Assembly (NCBI RefSeq): GCF_001625195.1
Contig: NC_054389.1
Coordinates: 9,296,520 to 9,360,519, forward strand
Source: Drechmeria coniospora
Lineage: Eukaryota; Ascomycota; Sordariomycetes; Hypocreales; Ophiocordycipitaceae
DNA: 64,000 nucleotides
Direction of reading: 5' to 3'
Shown: in pieces, positions 34,870-44,536 of the stretch
Position numbering within the stretch: position 1 is the first letter of the stretch
How the letters are laid out: each line of letters starts with the position of its first letter
The notes under the pieces: model-generated
Databases searched by the model: none
The model's input: the letters and a program-made list of their open reading frames with translations, nothing else
What the model was told of the DNA's origin: nothing
Position numbers and translations under genes: made by a program

Positions 34870-35245
34870 GAGCTTCAGTCGGCCATCGAGGCGACCTCTC
34901 TCATTCTTTCCGAAATATTTCTCGTCAGGACACTTCAGAACTTCCAGTAAATGGCATCGAATGCTAGTGTCGTCATCGCTGCGTGTCTCAACCAGAACCG
35001 ACTCGACTCCCAGTGCTTGCCCACGCGCGACATAGCCGTCCCATTTCCGCGAGACCGATTTTGCCGAATATTCACGTATCCTACCTCTTTGAGCGCGCGC
35101 AGGAACGTATGCAGCCTTGGTGTATAGTTGGTCGCCCAGTCGTCCAGACCTGCCTTCCAGTCTTCGGGTGCCTTGAGAACCAGCTGCAAAACTCAGCCCG
35201 GGCGGCATAAGTAAATTCCCAGTCAATGCGTTTTCCTTGACGGCG
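34870..35245 (-). pseudogene. Decayed APH-type phosphotransferase fragment
   Basis: On the minus strand, IDWEFTYAARAEF (about 35219-35180) is the C-terminal landmark of the fungal aminoglycoside-phosphotransferase-like family. The next family block, LKAPEDWKAGLDDWATNYTP followed by RLHTFLRALKEV, lies in a different frame beginning near 35189; the residues normally linking the two are missing, implying a small deletion with frameshift. The same second frame then reaches FDAIYWK and hits a stop, whereas the expected tail continues in a third frame as LKCPDEKYFGKNERGRLDG. No GT..AG intron can explain such short shifts. The N-terminal kinase part (P-loop and catalytic loop) is absent. I infer a dead remnant rather than a spliced gene. 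Confidence 0.72.
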
Positions 35246-35748
35246 AGCCCAGGTGTGTTGAGCCCACGGACGATGCCGGAACTCTGTCACAGGAGAAAGG
35301 CAAATAGAGTCCCAACAAATCCTTGAAGATTCCAAATGCCCTTGGGAAGATGTAACCAACAGGTCCGTCGAGAAGCCTCAGCAGTCGCGGCACAAGTGAT
35401 GCATGTTCTGGGACTCGCAGTTGGCACGATAAATTAAATGGTCAGAGCCAGAGGAAGTCAGGGATTGGCAATGGAACGGAAGGGTTGGAGAACTTTTATG
35501 CGGAAAACAAATGTCTGCCCGTCTGCCTTAACACAGCCATGCGGCATGTTGTATTTTGGTTTTGTTTAATATTTCAACTGGATATCTCTCGCTGCTAAAT
35601 AGTATATGGAACCAATATCGTGATGCTCACCTCGTGCATCCCAAGGGTGGTGATGTCATTATACCACGTAGCGACCGATTCGTTTCTCGCGTGCCCCTTC
35701 AAGCAACGCTTGACGCACTGTCGGCGTTCTGGGACAGAATATCCTTCA
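35246..35748. other. Spacer between the pseudogene and a small conserved gene
   Basis: About 500 nt. The portion next to the phosphotransferase remnant may be unrecognisable upstream parts of it. Nothing else is seen. Confidence 0.5.
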
Positions 35749-36084
35749 CTAGGTCGACTCTTTCAACGGCTGCGTCGGCGGAAACTTCATTCCCCGGTTC
35801 TTGTCGTTGGGCGTCGCCGACGGTCCCCACCCTCCGAAGCCTGCTCCTGTAGCCATTCCGCCGAGCCCGCTGGCGGACCCTTGGGCGATGCCGCCAGCGA
35901 GTTGGTTTTTGCCTACCCCTGGCTGCGTATCGGCCCATGATTTTAACCCATCCCTGGTAACGCCAAGATATTTTTTCAAGTCCTCCTCCGGAACCTGCTT
36001 TCCGCGCTTCCATTCTTGATACCGCTGATAGAGCGATGGCTTTGATTCTTTAGCCTTTTGCGTGGGTGAGGATTCCGATGACAT
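35749..36084 (-). CDS. Small conserved fungal protein of unknown function
   Basis: An intronless 111-aa frame starting at an ATG followed by SSESSPTQKAKESKPSLYQR. It has no signal peptide or membrane segment. The N-terminal half is charged and likely helical (YQRYQEWKRGKQVPEEDLKKY), then a SWADTQPGVGKNQLAGG stretch leads into a Gly-rich tail with GFGGWGPSATP. I remember similar short proteins, with the PGVGKNQLAG and GGWGP blocks, from other Hypocreales, but know no function. Frame quality and this motif order support a real gene; coordinates of any further exon are not evident. Confidence 0.7.
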   Translation of the reverse strand: MSSESSPTQKAKESKPSLYQRYQEWKRGKQVPEEDLKKYLGVTRDGLKSWADTQPGVGKNQLAGGIAQGSASGLGGMATGAGFGGWGPSATPNDKNRGMKFPPTQPLKEST

Positions 36085-38043
36085 AATGATCTGTCAAGAC
36101 AGGCTGGGCTTGCGCTTGCTTGCACCGCTTGCTTGATATCGTAGAGACGTGCAGAAAAATGGTCGAGGGCGACTGGGATGGACGGTTCTTGCAATGATGC
36201 GAGTTGCGAGCTGATGATGGCAGTAGGATATGGCTGTTGTCGTCGAGGTGGGTGACACGGGGCTATTTAAACCAAGTCTGGTGTCTGCCGGTGTGCATGT
36301 CGATGCACTTACACCAACCTCGTTTCTCCCATGTCACCCACCATAGAGTGCATATAGGCATGTACGGAGCACAAACAAATAGACACATATTTCAGCGGTG
36401 CAATGTAGATATCGCTATTTTTATTCTGACATGATGAAACAGCCAGCTTTGATGGCCTAGCGATGCAACCGCCTTGGGCAACTCCGGTTGGGGCTTGGAA
36501 CAAGGTGTGATCGCCCCAACAGTTTCTCGCGCGTGACGACGTGACTAGTACAAAGATATGTGCTCACTAGGATGTCCTGGGAGGAGTACAAACACACCAC
36601 GGCTTTGGTGGTAGCGCAACCGAACAAACCGACCCTGAAACCAAAAGTGGCAAAAGGTCCGCAACGAAGTGAGCCATGTGTGCGGACGTGTCTCGCCTGA
36701 AATCGAAACCATCCGCACTGCCTCCAAGGTCATTTTGTCAAGCCTCTTGCACGCTCTATTGTCACCTCGACGAATAGTAGTGCAATACATGTGTTTTCGG
36801 CATCAATGTCAGCCAAAGCTCTCCCTGCTGCTTGCCAAAGGCGTGGTCGCGCCCGTTCGTCAAAAGTCCCATTCCAGGGCAGTAGCAAGTAGCAATCCTA
36901 AACGTGTAGGGATGATGTGAGTGGCCCCTTTCACGGTGAAGAAACATGGGTATTTGGTTCATGGTAACGGCTCTGTTCATTACTATACTTGGCGTGGAAA
37001 ATGCGATACAGGTAGCTTGAAGAAACCCCAAGTTTTTCACCATGATTGCTATACGAATCCCAGGGAGAGGGGGGAGGGATGTGCTCGCGGCCTAGTGCAC
37101 TTCAATGCACTTCCATGTACGAGCATGGTCTACGGAGTCTAGTATCAAAATAGCATCAATACTCCGTACTCCGAGGGGGGATATGGAACAAACAACTAAC
37201 TTGAGGGCCGAGCCACAGTTGATCCACCTTTCGGCTGTGAATGACAAGGTGCAGTTGATGATCGTGTGGATGTAACTGTACAGTACGGAGACTACTCCGT
37301 AAGTATGTATACCAATGTTCCACTTGCAGAGTAATGTTGATTACTGGATGCGCATTGATACAGAAGCACCATTGCAAAACTAACCTGTCCTTGCCATGCA
37401 CTTGACCCATTCACCATAAAGATGAGTACAGCACAAGAACCTACACACATACACCGGACATCGAATGATCACGGATGGGAAATGGTCGTTTGAATACCCG
37501 GGCTTCATATAAATTTCTTCACATTCGTCTAAATGGTGCCCCTCGAGAGAAAGGGAAGTCGTAGCAAGTTTACAATGCCATCGGATAGTAGCAAGCCTAT
37601 TTGATCGACGAGACAGTAGTGAAAAGAATAAGGATTAATGTGCCGTCTGGTTAGGGCAGTTCGAGGCTTTCGTATATACGGGCTCGGGACTACCGTTCCA
37701 CGCCGTATGGGTGATGCTACGCAACGGAACCAGCGGCACAATGGGGCCAGCGGTCATGCGTGTGCCGCGATATCGGAATAATGGAATAGCTGAACCCTAC
37801 ACCAGTATGGCGCGGCTCTCCTACAGTCAACCATGTATTCTACCTACACCCTACAATCTACTCGAAGAACGAAACGTGGGGATGCACAAAAAAAGGTCCA
37901 TGTACTTGATGTATCGAGTTCCCCTTCGTTGTGCAACTCCAACGCTTCCAAGTACGGTTCGTTGTCAAGCACCACCGCCAACACAGTACTCCGGACCGTT
38001 CGTGATATAGTTGACCTTCACTTTAGGCCTTTCAAACAACATC
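36085..38043. other. Intergenic, no gene recognised
   Basis: 2 kb of mixed composition. A few TACTCCGTA words occur at 37140-37310. None of the small frames has recognisable features. Confidence 0.55.
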
Positions 38044-38328
38044 ATGGCTTCGGCCGCTCGGATCCTCAGCTTCTTCATAGCCATTCTCTGTACCAGTTCT
38101 CTGGCTTTGGTCTTGGGGTCGAACAGCACCCTGCACACCTTTGCCAAGCGCGGAAACAGTGTAGGTAAACTAGATGAAGGAACCACATCCGGCATGTATA
38201 ATAGATGCTGGGGATTCACCTGCGGAAACAACATATGTTTTTCGCCGAGCTGCATCATTACTTGGAATGATCTTCGTGGATGTCGCGGTCCCAACGAAAT
38301 CGGCAGCATCTGTGCGTGCCGATATTAA
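38044..38328 (+). CDS. Cysteine-rich secreted mini-protein with Kex2-like site
   Basis: 94 aa from the first ATG in frame. Residues 1-25 are a strong signal peptide (ILSFFIAILCTSSLALVLG). A dibasic KR at 35-36 (HTFAKR then GNSV) looks like a Kex2 processing site, leaving a mature peptide of about 58 residues. This contains seven cysteines at 55, 60, 65, 70, 80, 90 and 92, that is C-x4-C-x4-C-x4-C-x9-C-x9-C-x-C, and ends SICACRY. I recognise no named family. Signal peptide, pro-segment and dense cysteines are typical of fungal effectors or antimicrobial peptides. An odd cysteine count would leave one unpaired or used for dimerisation. No intron is needed. Confidence 0.7.
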   Translation: MASAARILSFFIAILCTSSLALVLGSNSTLHTFAKRGNSVGKLDEGTTSGMYNRCWGFTCGNNICFSPSCIITWNDLRGCRGPNEIGSICACRY

Positions 38329-38645
38329 TCACATCGGCCATCGGGTTCACAAGGATTTTTGCGGTATTGCTTGGGTGACGGTGTGTAACCCAGGCTCGTG
38401 GACAAGATGGAAAATTTCATATTTGCTAAAAATCAACGCCGTGACGCTCAGGAAATACATTATATGCTGCTTTAACGCCCGCCGTCACTTCCAGCACCAG
38501 CAAGGGTGACGGCACCGAGTGATAGACCCATCTGGCCGTGGATTCCCTGCCGCCCAAGTCCTCGTCAAAACCGTCGGTATAGTAGTCATAAGAGCGGCAA
38601 GATGAAAACCCCAGTCTCGCGCTATTCATTCGTCGATGGTCGAGG
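38329..38645. other. Spacer between convergent genes
   Basis: 317 nt between the stop codons of the secreted mini-protein and the inositol polyphosphate kinase. Nothing recognised. Confidence 0.6.
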
Positions 38646-39850
38646 TCATCGTGCCATCTCGCTGAATATACGGTGCAAACTCTCGACGCCCTTGAGCATG
38701 TTGTCGTCTGGGCCGAGCCCCGGCGTCCACTGGGCGTGGGCAAAGTCGATGAGCTTCAAGGTATATACCTGCGGGAGCGAGGACTCGAGCTCCTCGAGGA
38801 CGTCGTCGTCCAAGCCGATGCCGCTGTCTATCCGCTTGGCGGTCCGGTCGCGGGCGGAGGCCTTGGTGGCCGATGTCACCAGCGCGTTGTTCAAGCCGAT
38901 AGCCTCGTTGAGCGCTTCGCCGTCACCCTCGAAGACGAAGAGCAATGAGGACGAGTACATGCGACTCTCGTGTCGCGACATGACGTCCCGAACCCTTGCC
39001 AGGTCGCGGGCAAAGGCGTCGCAGATGCCCTTGCCCAGCTCATCGTCGACGCCGGCCGTCTTGTTGAAGATGAACTTGCGAAACTCTCTCATCACGTTGT
39101 CCTCGGTGACCGACAGCCGTCCGTAGTCCTTGTCGTAAATCTTGTAGTCTTCCTCGTCGAGGTCGGAGGAATCGTCGGAGCCGCGGTAGACCCTCATGCC
39201 GGCGATGCGAAAGCCGAGGTTCCCGTGCGTCGTTTCCGACGAAATCTTGTCGAATCGCGCCTTCTTCTCCCGCGGGGCATCGTCGGCCCACAAGCGCACG
39301 CCGAGCTTGACGTCGAGGATGTTGGCCTTTTTGAAGCCGTACGTCGCGTTCTCCAGCACCACCGCCTTGTCCGTCTTTATCTTCTTCCCCTTGGTCGGGA
39401 CCCACGTGACGTTGTCGTCGGACTGCGCATCGGCTGCGGCATCGGCCGTTGCATCGGCCGCCGTGCTCGGTATTCGTTCCGCCACGGAGGCGGTTATTTG
39501 CTCTTTCGTCGACTCGATGGCGCCCACCTCGGAGATGATCTCGGACAAGGCTGCGTCGACACCGTCACTCGCCGGGTCGCTGAGCATCAGGGAGCCCATG
39601 AAGAGGGGCATGAGGTCGGCGAATTCGGGGTGTCTTCGGTTGGCCGACTCGTAAAAGTCGATTTCGGACTGGGTGCAGGGTTTGATGAAGAGCTCGCCCT
39701 CGGCGTCACACATGGTGCCAGCACTGAGGATTCCATCAGCACATGCAGGCTTCGCCACAAAAATAGCAGGGTTCTTGATCCTTACTGTCCGGCAACGGCA
39801 TGGTTGTAGTCGCGAAGCTCACTGCGACTCGGCATACCCTTTCGACCCAT
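38646..39850 (-). CDS. Inositol polyphosphate multikinase (Arg82/IPMK type)
   Basis: Two exons (39786-39850 and 38646-39723) encode 380 aa. The start MGRKGMPSRS leads to ELRDYNHAVAG, and splicing across the 62-nt intron gives NHAVAGHAGTMCDAEGELFI, the usual beginning of fungal members; the long frame alone would begin inside the intron. The kinase signature is ANILDVKLG (about 155-163; Asp159 and Lys161 of the DxKxG core), followed by LGFRIAGMRVY and the C-terminal LKLIDFAHA (about 346), which supplies the metal-binding Asp. The SSLL box occurs as MYSSSLLFVFEGDGE. Family members phosphorylate inositol tri- and tetrakisphosphate in the nucleus and, in yeast, stabilise the ArgR-Mcm1 complex. 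An Ala-rich insert (about 105-125) is lineage-specific padding. Confidence 0.92.
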
Positions 39851-42062
39851 CAGGGCAGGGAGCAGGTCGAGATGCGCGTGTCAGGGGCGATCTGTATGGC
39901 GGAGTGTGACGACCGCTCTCGTCGGAAAGGAAGAAGGAATTTGAAGCGTGAAAGTGCGAGTGCGCGGGCGAAAAGTAGATTCGAGTGATGCAGGCGAATG
40001 CACAGGTCGTTGAGGTGGTTATATATGGCGTGCAACAGACGATTCGCGTCGAGCAAGGCGGTTGAGGGAAGAGGCAATGTTTCATCAGGCGCTGAGGAGG
40101 AGAGAGAAGGAAGAAGGGGGGGGGGGAGGTGGTTATGAATGACAGGAGAGCCGGACTGCCGTACGAGGCACGCACAACGGTAATTGCGCCTTCGTCATGG
40201 ACAATCCAGTGATAGAAAATTCAAGGTGTAGGAGATGCTGGGGGTACGAAGGAAAGGATTGGGGTTGTGTCGCAAGGGAGTTGGTTGAGAGTTTCCCCCG
40301 TCAGCCAAGCCTTGGCGAATGGGCAAGTGTGCGTCAGGCAGCCTGGAGTGCGCTAGACCATGGTGAGGATAGCGCACGGCACCCGTTCTCGACATGCCTG
40401 CAATAATCACTTGTACAGGTACGGAGTACGGAGTATATGTTGGTACGGAGTGCAGGTACAGGTACTTACTTGCCCCCCAAGTACAGTAAGTAATACTTGC
40501 AAGTTTACACTGCAGAGCGCTGTACGTAGGACGGACAGGTGCCTTGCCGTGTTCTGCATCAGTATCCGTAGGCACGTACTGTGCAGGCACTCCGTAGTTG
40601 CGTCTGGTATTCGCCAGGACACACAATGTGCTTAATACTTACTCCGTACTCCGTATTACATGCTTGTACAAGTAGCGGTACTCTGTACAGTGGAATTATT
40701 ATACGGAGTACGCAGTACAGTGGAATTATTGTCACCCGCTAGGGAGCATCAACGTCATAGTAGACGAAAACCAGGCAAGCACGGCATCGACCATCGGCAC
40801 TTGCCATCTCGGCGGGGGACACGTTGCTCTGGCTCGTTACAAACTCAGCATCATCGACCAAAAAACGACAACGAGCGGGCAGAGACGAGCACGAGCATGC
40901 ACGCGATGCTGGGAGGGAAGCTGAGCCACAGCCAACGGTGCTGTTGGTGCCGCCCAAGGCTCAGCTCCAGTGGTCTCATGCCCAGCCATCGTTCCCGCTC
41001 GTTCTCGACCAGCTGGCAGTGAACAAGGCGAACTTGGCCGGCCACCGTTGGCCATCTTGTCACCATGTGCCTCACCGTTACCGGAATGTACGTGTAGATT
41101 GTCTGCTCGTCCACCCCTGCACCCTGCTGCTGAAAGCACGTTGGCATCACGGCAGCTATGGTGCGGAGTGGACAAAAGTGGTGGTGGCAGTGGTATTGCG
41201 GATCAGCCAACCAGCGCCTCGTCGTCGGATACACAGCCCACGTCCATCGCGACCAACGCTGCATGCTCTTCTTTCATCTCTGTTCCGTGTTCCATCATCC
41301 GCCTTGTGCATTCCCTTTCCTCCCGCGTGATGCAGCACTCTGCCGCTGACTTGTCCGGCTCGGAAGCCAACGAGGTGGTGGGTGCGTGATTGTCACCATG
41401 CTCCGACCTGCCTGCCCGCCCGCCTGCCTCTACCCGCCGTGCTCGCACTCCTTTCTTGCTGTCATCTGGACGGTGCCATGGGTAAGCATGTACTCCGTAC
41501 TGGGTTCAGATATCGCCTCGAACCCCGTCGAAATACGACTCGACGAGCCAGTCATTCAAGTTTTGCCCCGGCGGGTCGTGACGGGCAAGGCGAGACTCGC
41601 CTCGACCCTGCTGGGTAGTGTGGCGAGAAGCGTTTTATCCAGGCAGCGTCCCGTTCGCTTGCACAATAGCCGCCGCAATTTCACGTCTCCATTCTCCATT
41701 GATTCTATTATTTCGCGTGCATATGCAACGTGCGTGTACGAGTAGCAGTGCCATTCCATCACAGCCTTTCCACCTCCTAGCCCTGGTCTTCCGTCTCGCG
41801 GGGCTGTTGTTGCTGCCTCCGTCGAATCCGACGATACTGATTCACCGACTGCCGTCATCTATTCTGGTAGACCAGTTCATGGCAGACTGCATGGCAACCC
41901 ACGGCCTACTGGCAACGCCCCAAAGTATGGTAACCATGCACCTTCCCGCGGAATCGCCAGCATTTCCACCCCGATCCAAGCACCGTCGGCACGAATCGAA
42001 AATATCCCCCGCCACAACCCCCCCCCTCGCCCCCCGTCTCTCACGGTGAAAGAAAAAAAAAT
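39851..42062. other. Intergenic, contains a GTAC-rich cluster
   Basis: 2.2 kb between divergent IPMK and Arb1 genes. It includes a G-rich run near 40117 and the cluster at 40410-40735. Frames around 40800-41750 are open mainly because of composition; none is recognisable. Confidence 0.55.
40410..40735. repeat. GTAC-rich cluster with TACGGAGTA words
   Basis: Direct and inverted copies of GTACGGAGTACGGAGTA, ACTCCGTACTCCGTA and CAAGTACAG words, at least eight recognisable CGGAGTA/TACTCCG matches in about 320 nt. Confidence 0.75.
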
Positions 42063-43696
42063 ATGTCATCTGTGATCAAGGATCAAGTTCCCATGGACGA
42101 ATGGCACCCGTCGGAGGCCGATGACGGCTCCGACTGTGATGGTCGCTCGGTTGCCTCAAACGAGCACTCTCATGGCCCCGTCCAACAGAAAATGAAACGC
42201 AGGGGCAAGAGATCAACTGCTCAGAGGGGTCCGACGGCGCTTCCCAAGAATCGTGGCACAGGTTTCGAAGGTATCCTGGGCGCATCGAGATGCCGTTGGC
42301 CCCGAGAACGATCATTGACGTTTCATCATCAGAGTTTTTTGCCGATCCGCCCATGACGCCTGAGGAGGCAAATCTGGAGCAAACGGAGATCTACTGCCCG
42401 TATGTCCATCCCAGATATGGCTGCCTTTGTCGGCTTGGCTGACGGGCTTGCAGGACCCTTCCATTTGAAGAGTACCTGCCATTTTCCCGTCCCGATACCC
42501 TCACCCGTGCCGCTGGCTCACATTCCATCAGGCGAATCCAGTGCTGCATCCAGCGCTTCCGTGCACGCCGCCGTCTGAATCCCACGCAAACGCAGCTCTT
42601 CAACGAGTACCTTTTCCTGGGCGGGGTCGACACGGAACCGAATGCCTTTGGTGGTGGCCACGACCAAAAGGACCTCAAGGCCTTGACGCCGGCCGAAAGA
42701 CGGCACGCGACCGCCACCGATGCCGTCCACCTTGGCTCCAGCGCCGACGATCGTTACTACACCGGCATTGGGCATCATTGGACCGTCGACTTCACCGCCG
42801 TCGCTTCTGCTTTTTTTTCGACGTCGCCGGAGCACATCACAAAGGGAAACTGCGCCGGCGTGGACGATGCTGCTTGCGTCGTCGAGAACTTTCTCCGATA
42901 CGTGTTGCACCACGATGTCTGTCCCGAGTACGAGACCGACGTGAAGCGGGCGGTGCAGATGTGCTCGATGGCCAGGGAGGAGGCGCCTCTTCTGAAAAAC
43001 CTCATGCATTCTCTGCCCGGCGTCTTCAACCTCGCCGCCGCGGACCTTTTCTCCCCGTTGAACCCGCAAGAGTGGGCCTCGTTCCATTACCCGCGACCGG
43101 TCGGCTTCGACGCCAGCATCGTGTTTTACTCCACATGCGCTCTTCTCGGCCTTGGCGACGTTCTGAGCGCTGCCCGTTGCGGGGGACCAAAGGCCGTGGC
43201 GACGTACGCGTGCGCCGTGGAAGTCATCGCCGTTGAGCGCGCACCGCCTGCCCTCGCCGATCGGTGCAGGCGACTCCACGCAGGAGACGGAAGTTGCCGA
43301 ATATCACCTGTGGGCAAGGTACTGTGCAAGCCATCCAAGATGGAGGATGGATGGGTGACGCCTTCTCAACATGCTCCGGTGGCCGATGCAGAACTGGCAT
43401 TTTTCTTCGAGGATGCCATCGTGGCAAACATGAAGCCGGGCATGACGCTGGCGCTGGAATTCGTGCAGTTGGATGTGGGAATCCGCTTCGTCAGGTCCTT
43501 TTCCAACGTCGTGCCGACCTTTTACACCTTCCTGCCGCAGGCGCTGATGAAGCATTACAAGATGCCGCGCGAGAATGAGCGGCCTGCACCGTCAGCAATC
43601 CATCCACAGGCAGACGGCCATCAGGATGAGAGAGATGCCGAGGACGAGGACGAGACGAGGGACGAGAATGGTGCCGACGGTCAAAGGGGCCTGTAG
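42063..43696 (+). CDS. arb1: Argonaute siRNA chaperone complex subunit Arb1
   Basis: Four exons (42063-42270, 42333-42399, 42454-42471, 42532-43696) encode 485 aa. The third exon is only 18 nt. Splicing rebuilds RGTGFEEFFADPPMTPEEAN, then LPFEERIQCCIQRFRARRRL and YLFLGGVDTEP, which are the Arb1-domain landmarks. The rest of the domain includes YYTGIGHHWTVDFTAV, VVENFLRYVLHHDVCPEY and GVFNLAAADLFS. The N-terminal 60 residues are charged with a basic KMKRRGKR patch (possible nuclear signal), and the C-terminus is an acidic D/E-rich tail. In fission yeast Arb1 works with Arb2 and Ago1 in the ARC complex, holding duplex siRNA before RITS assembly and heterochromatin formation. Its presence argues that an RNAi chromatin pathway operates here. 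Confidence 0.88.
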
Positions 43697-44017
43697 ATCT
43701 TCCCCGTAGCCACAGGGACGATGGAGGACACGGACGGGGTAGGGGCAAGACGGGCGTGCCATTGACGTGTACGCTGTGCGCAAAATATACAAGCGACCCG
43801 GCGCCACCTTGCATGTACAGAAAGTCCACTGCAGACTCACGTTGCCTCCTTCATTTCATCGATTCGACCCCTCGGTTGAAAACTCGTCCGGCCCCCCCCC
43901 CCTCCCCCTACTTGGCCCAGTGCCCGCTGTTGAGACGAATCATCCACCGTCACTCCTCTCCGCAGCGCTCGTAATGATCATGTTCAAATGGAATGTGGAA
44001 GCTGACAGCGGTTCGAT
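43697..44017. other. Spacer between convergent genes
   Basis: 321 nt between the Arb1 and Pmp3-like stops. A C-rich run near 43893-43902 is the only feature. Confidence 0.6.
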
Positions 44018-44536
44018 TTATGATTGAACCTTGTTATCACCGGCCACGACGTCGGCATACGAAGGTGGCACACCGCCGGAGCTGCCCTCGGCCTGCTGCT
44101 GGCCCTGGCCCTGGTCGTGGGTGCCGTAATTCATGCCACCGTTTGCACGCGGTTGCTGCTGGCGGACGTTGCCGTTGCCGCTGCCGCCGCAAGCCGGGCC
44201 GTGGGGTGTTTGGACGTAGACGTAGGTGACGCGGCCGCCTTCGTTGTCGGCGTTCAGCACCTCGTACTCGTACGGGGGCTCGGGGTACTTTGCGATGATG
44301 TACCAGGCGTGGAAGAGACCGGGGACAAAGCCGAGGCAGCAGAGGAGGATGTTGATGACGGAGTCGGCGCTGCAGATGCCGCACTTGACCCAGACTGCGT
44401 GGGGTTGTGAAATCAGCATCCGGACCACGACGGGACCTTTCGTCACCCATCACCGCGGCCGGAGGGAGATGGACGTACCAGGCAGCGGGGGGAAGAGTAT
44501 GGCGAGGAGACCGAGGAAGATGTCGGCGGAGCACAT
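44018..44536 (-). CDS. Pmp3/Sna3-like small membrane protein with PPxY motif
   Basis: Two exons (44479-44536, 44018-44394) encode 144 aa. Exon 1 gives MCSADIFLGLLAILFPPLP and exon 2 continues VWVKCGICSADSVINILLC, completing the UPF0057/Pmp3 core: two membrane helices (about 5-22 and 30-50) with the GLFHAWYIIAKYP end. Beyond the core is a hydrophilic tail of some 90 residues, Gly/Gln-rich, ending with GGVPPSYADVV. The PPSY sequence is a PPxY motif, the type by which yeast Sna3/Sna4 bind the ubiquitin ligase Rsp5 for vacuolar sorting. The protein therefore fits the Sna branch better than short Pmp3, which sets plasma-membrane potential. The small N-terminal exon is supported by a GTACGT donor and by joining the conserved PPLP-VW. 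Confidence 0.9.
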
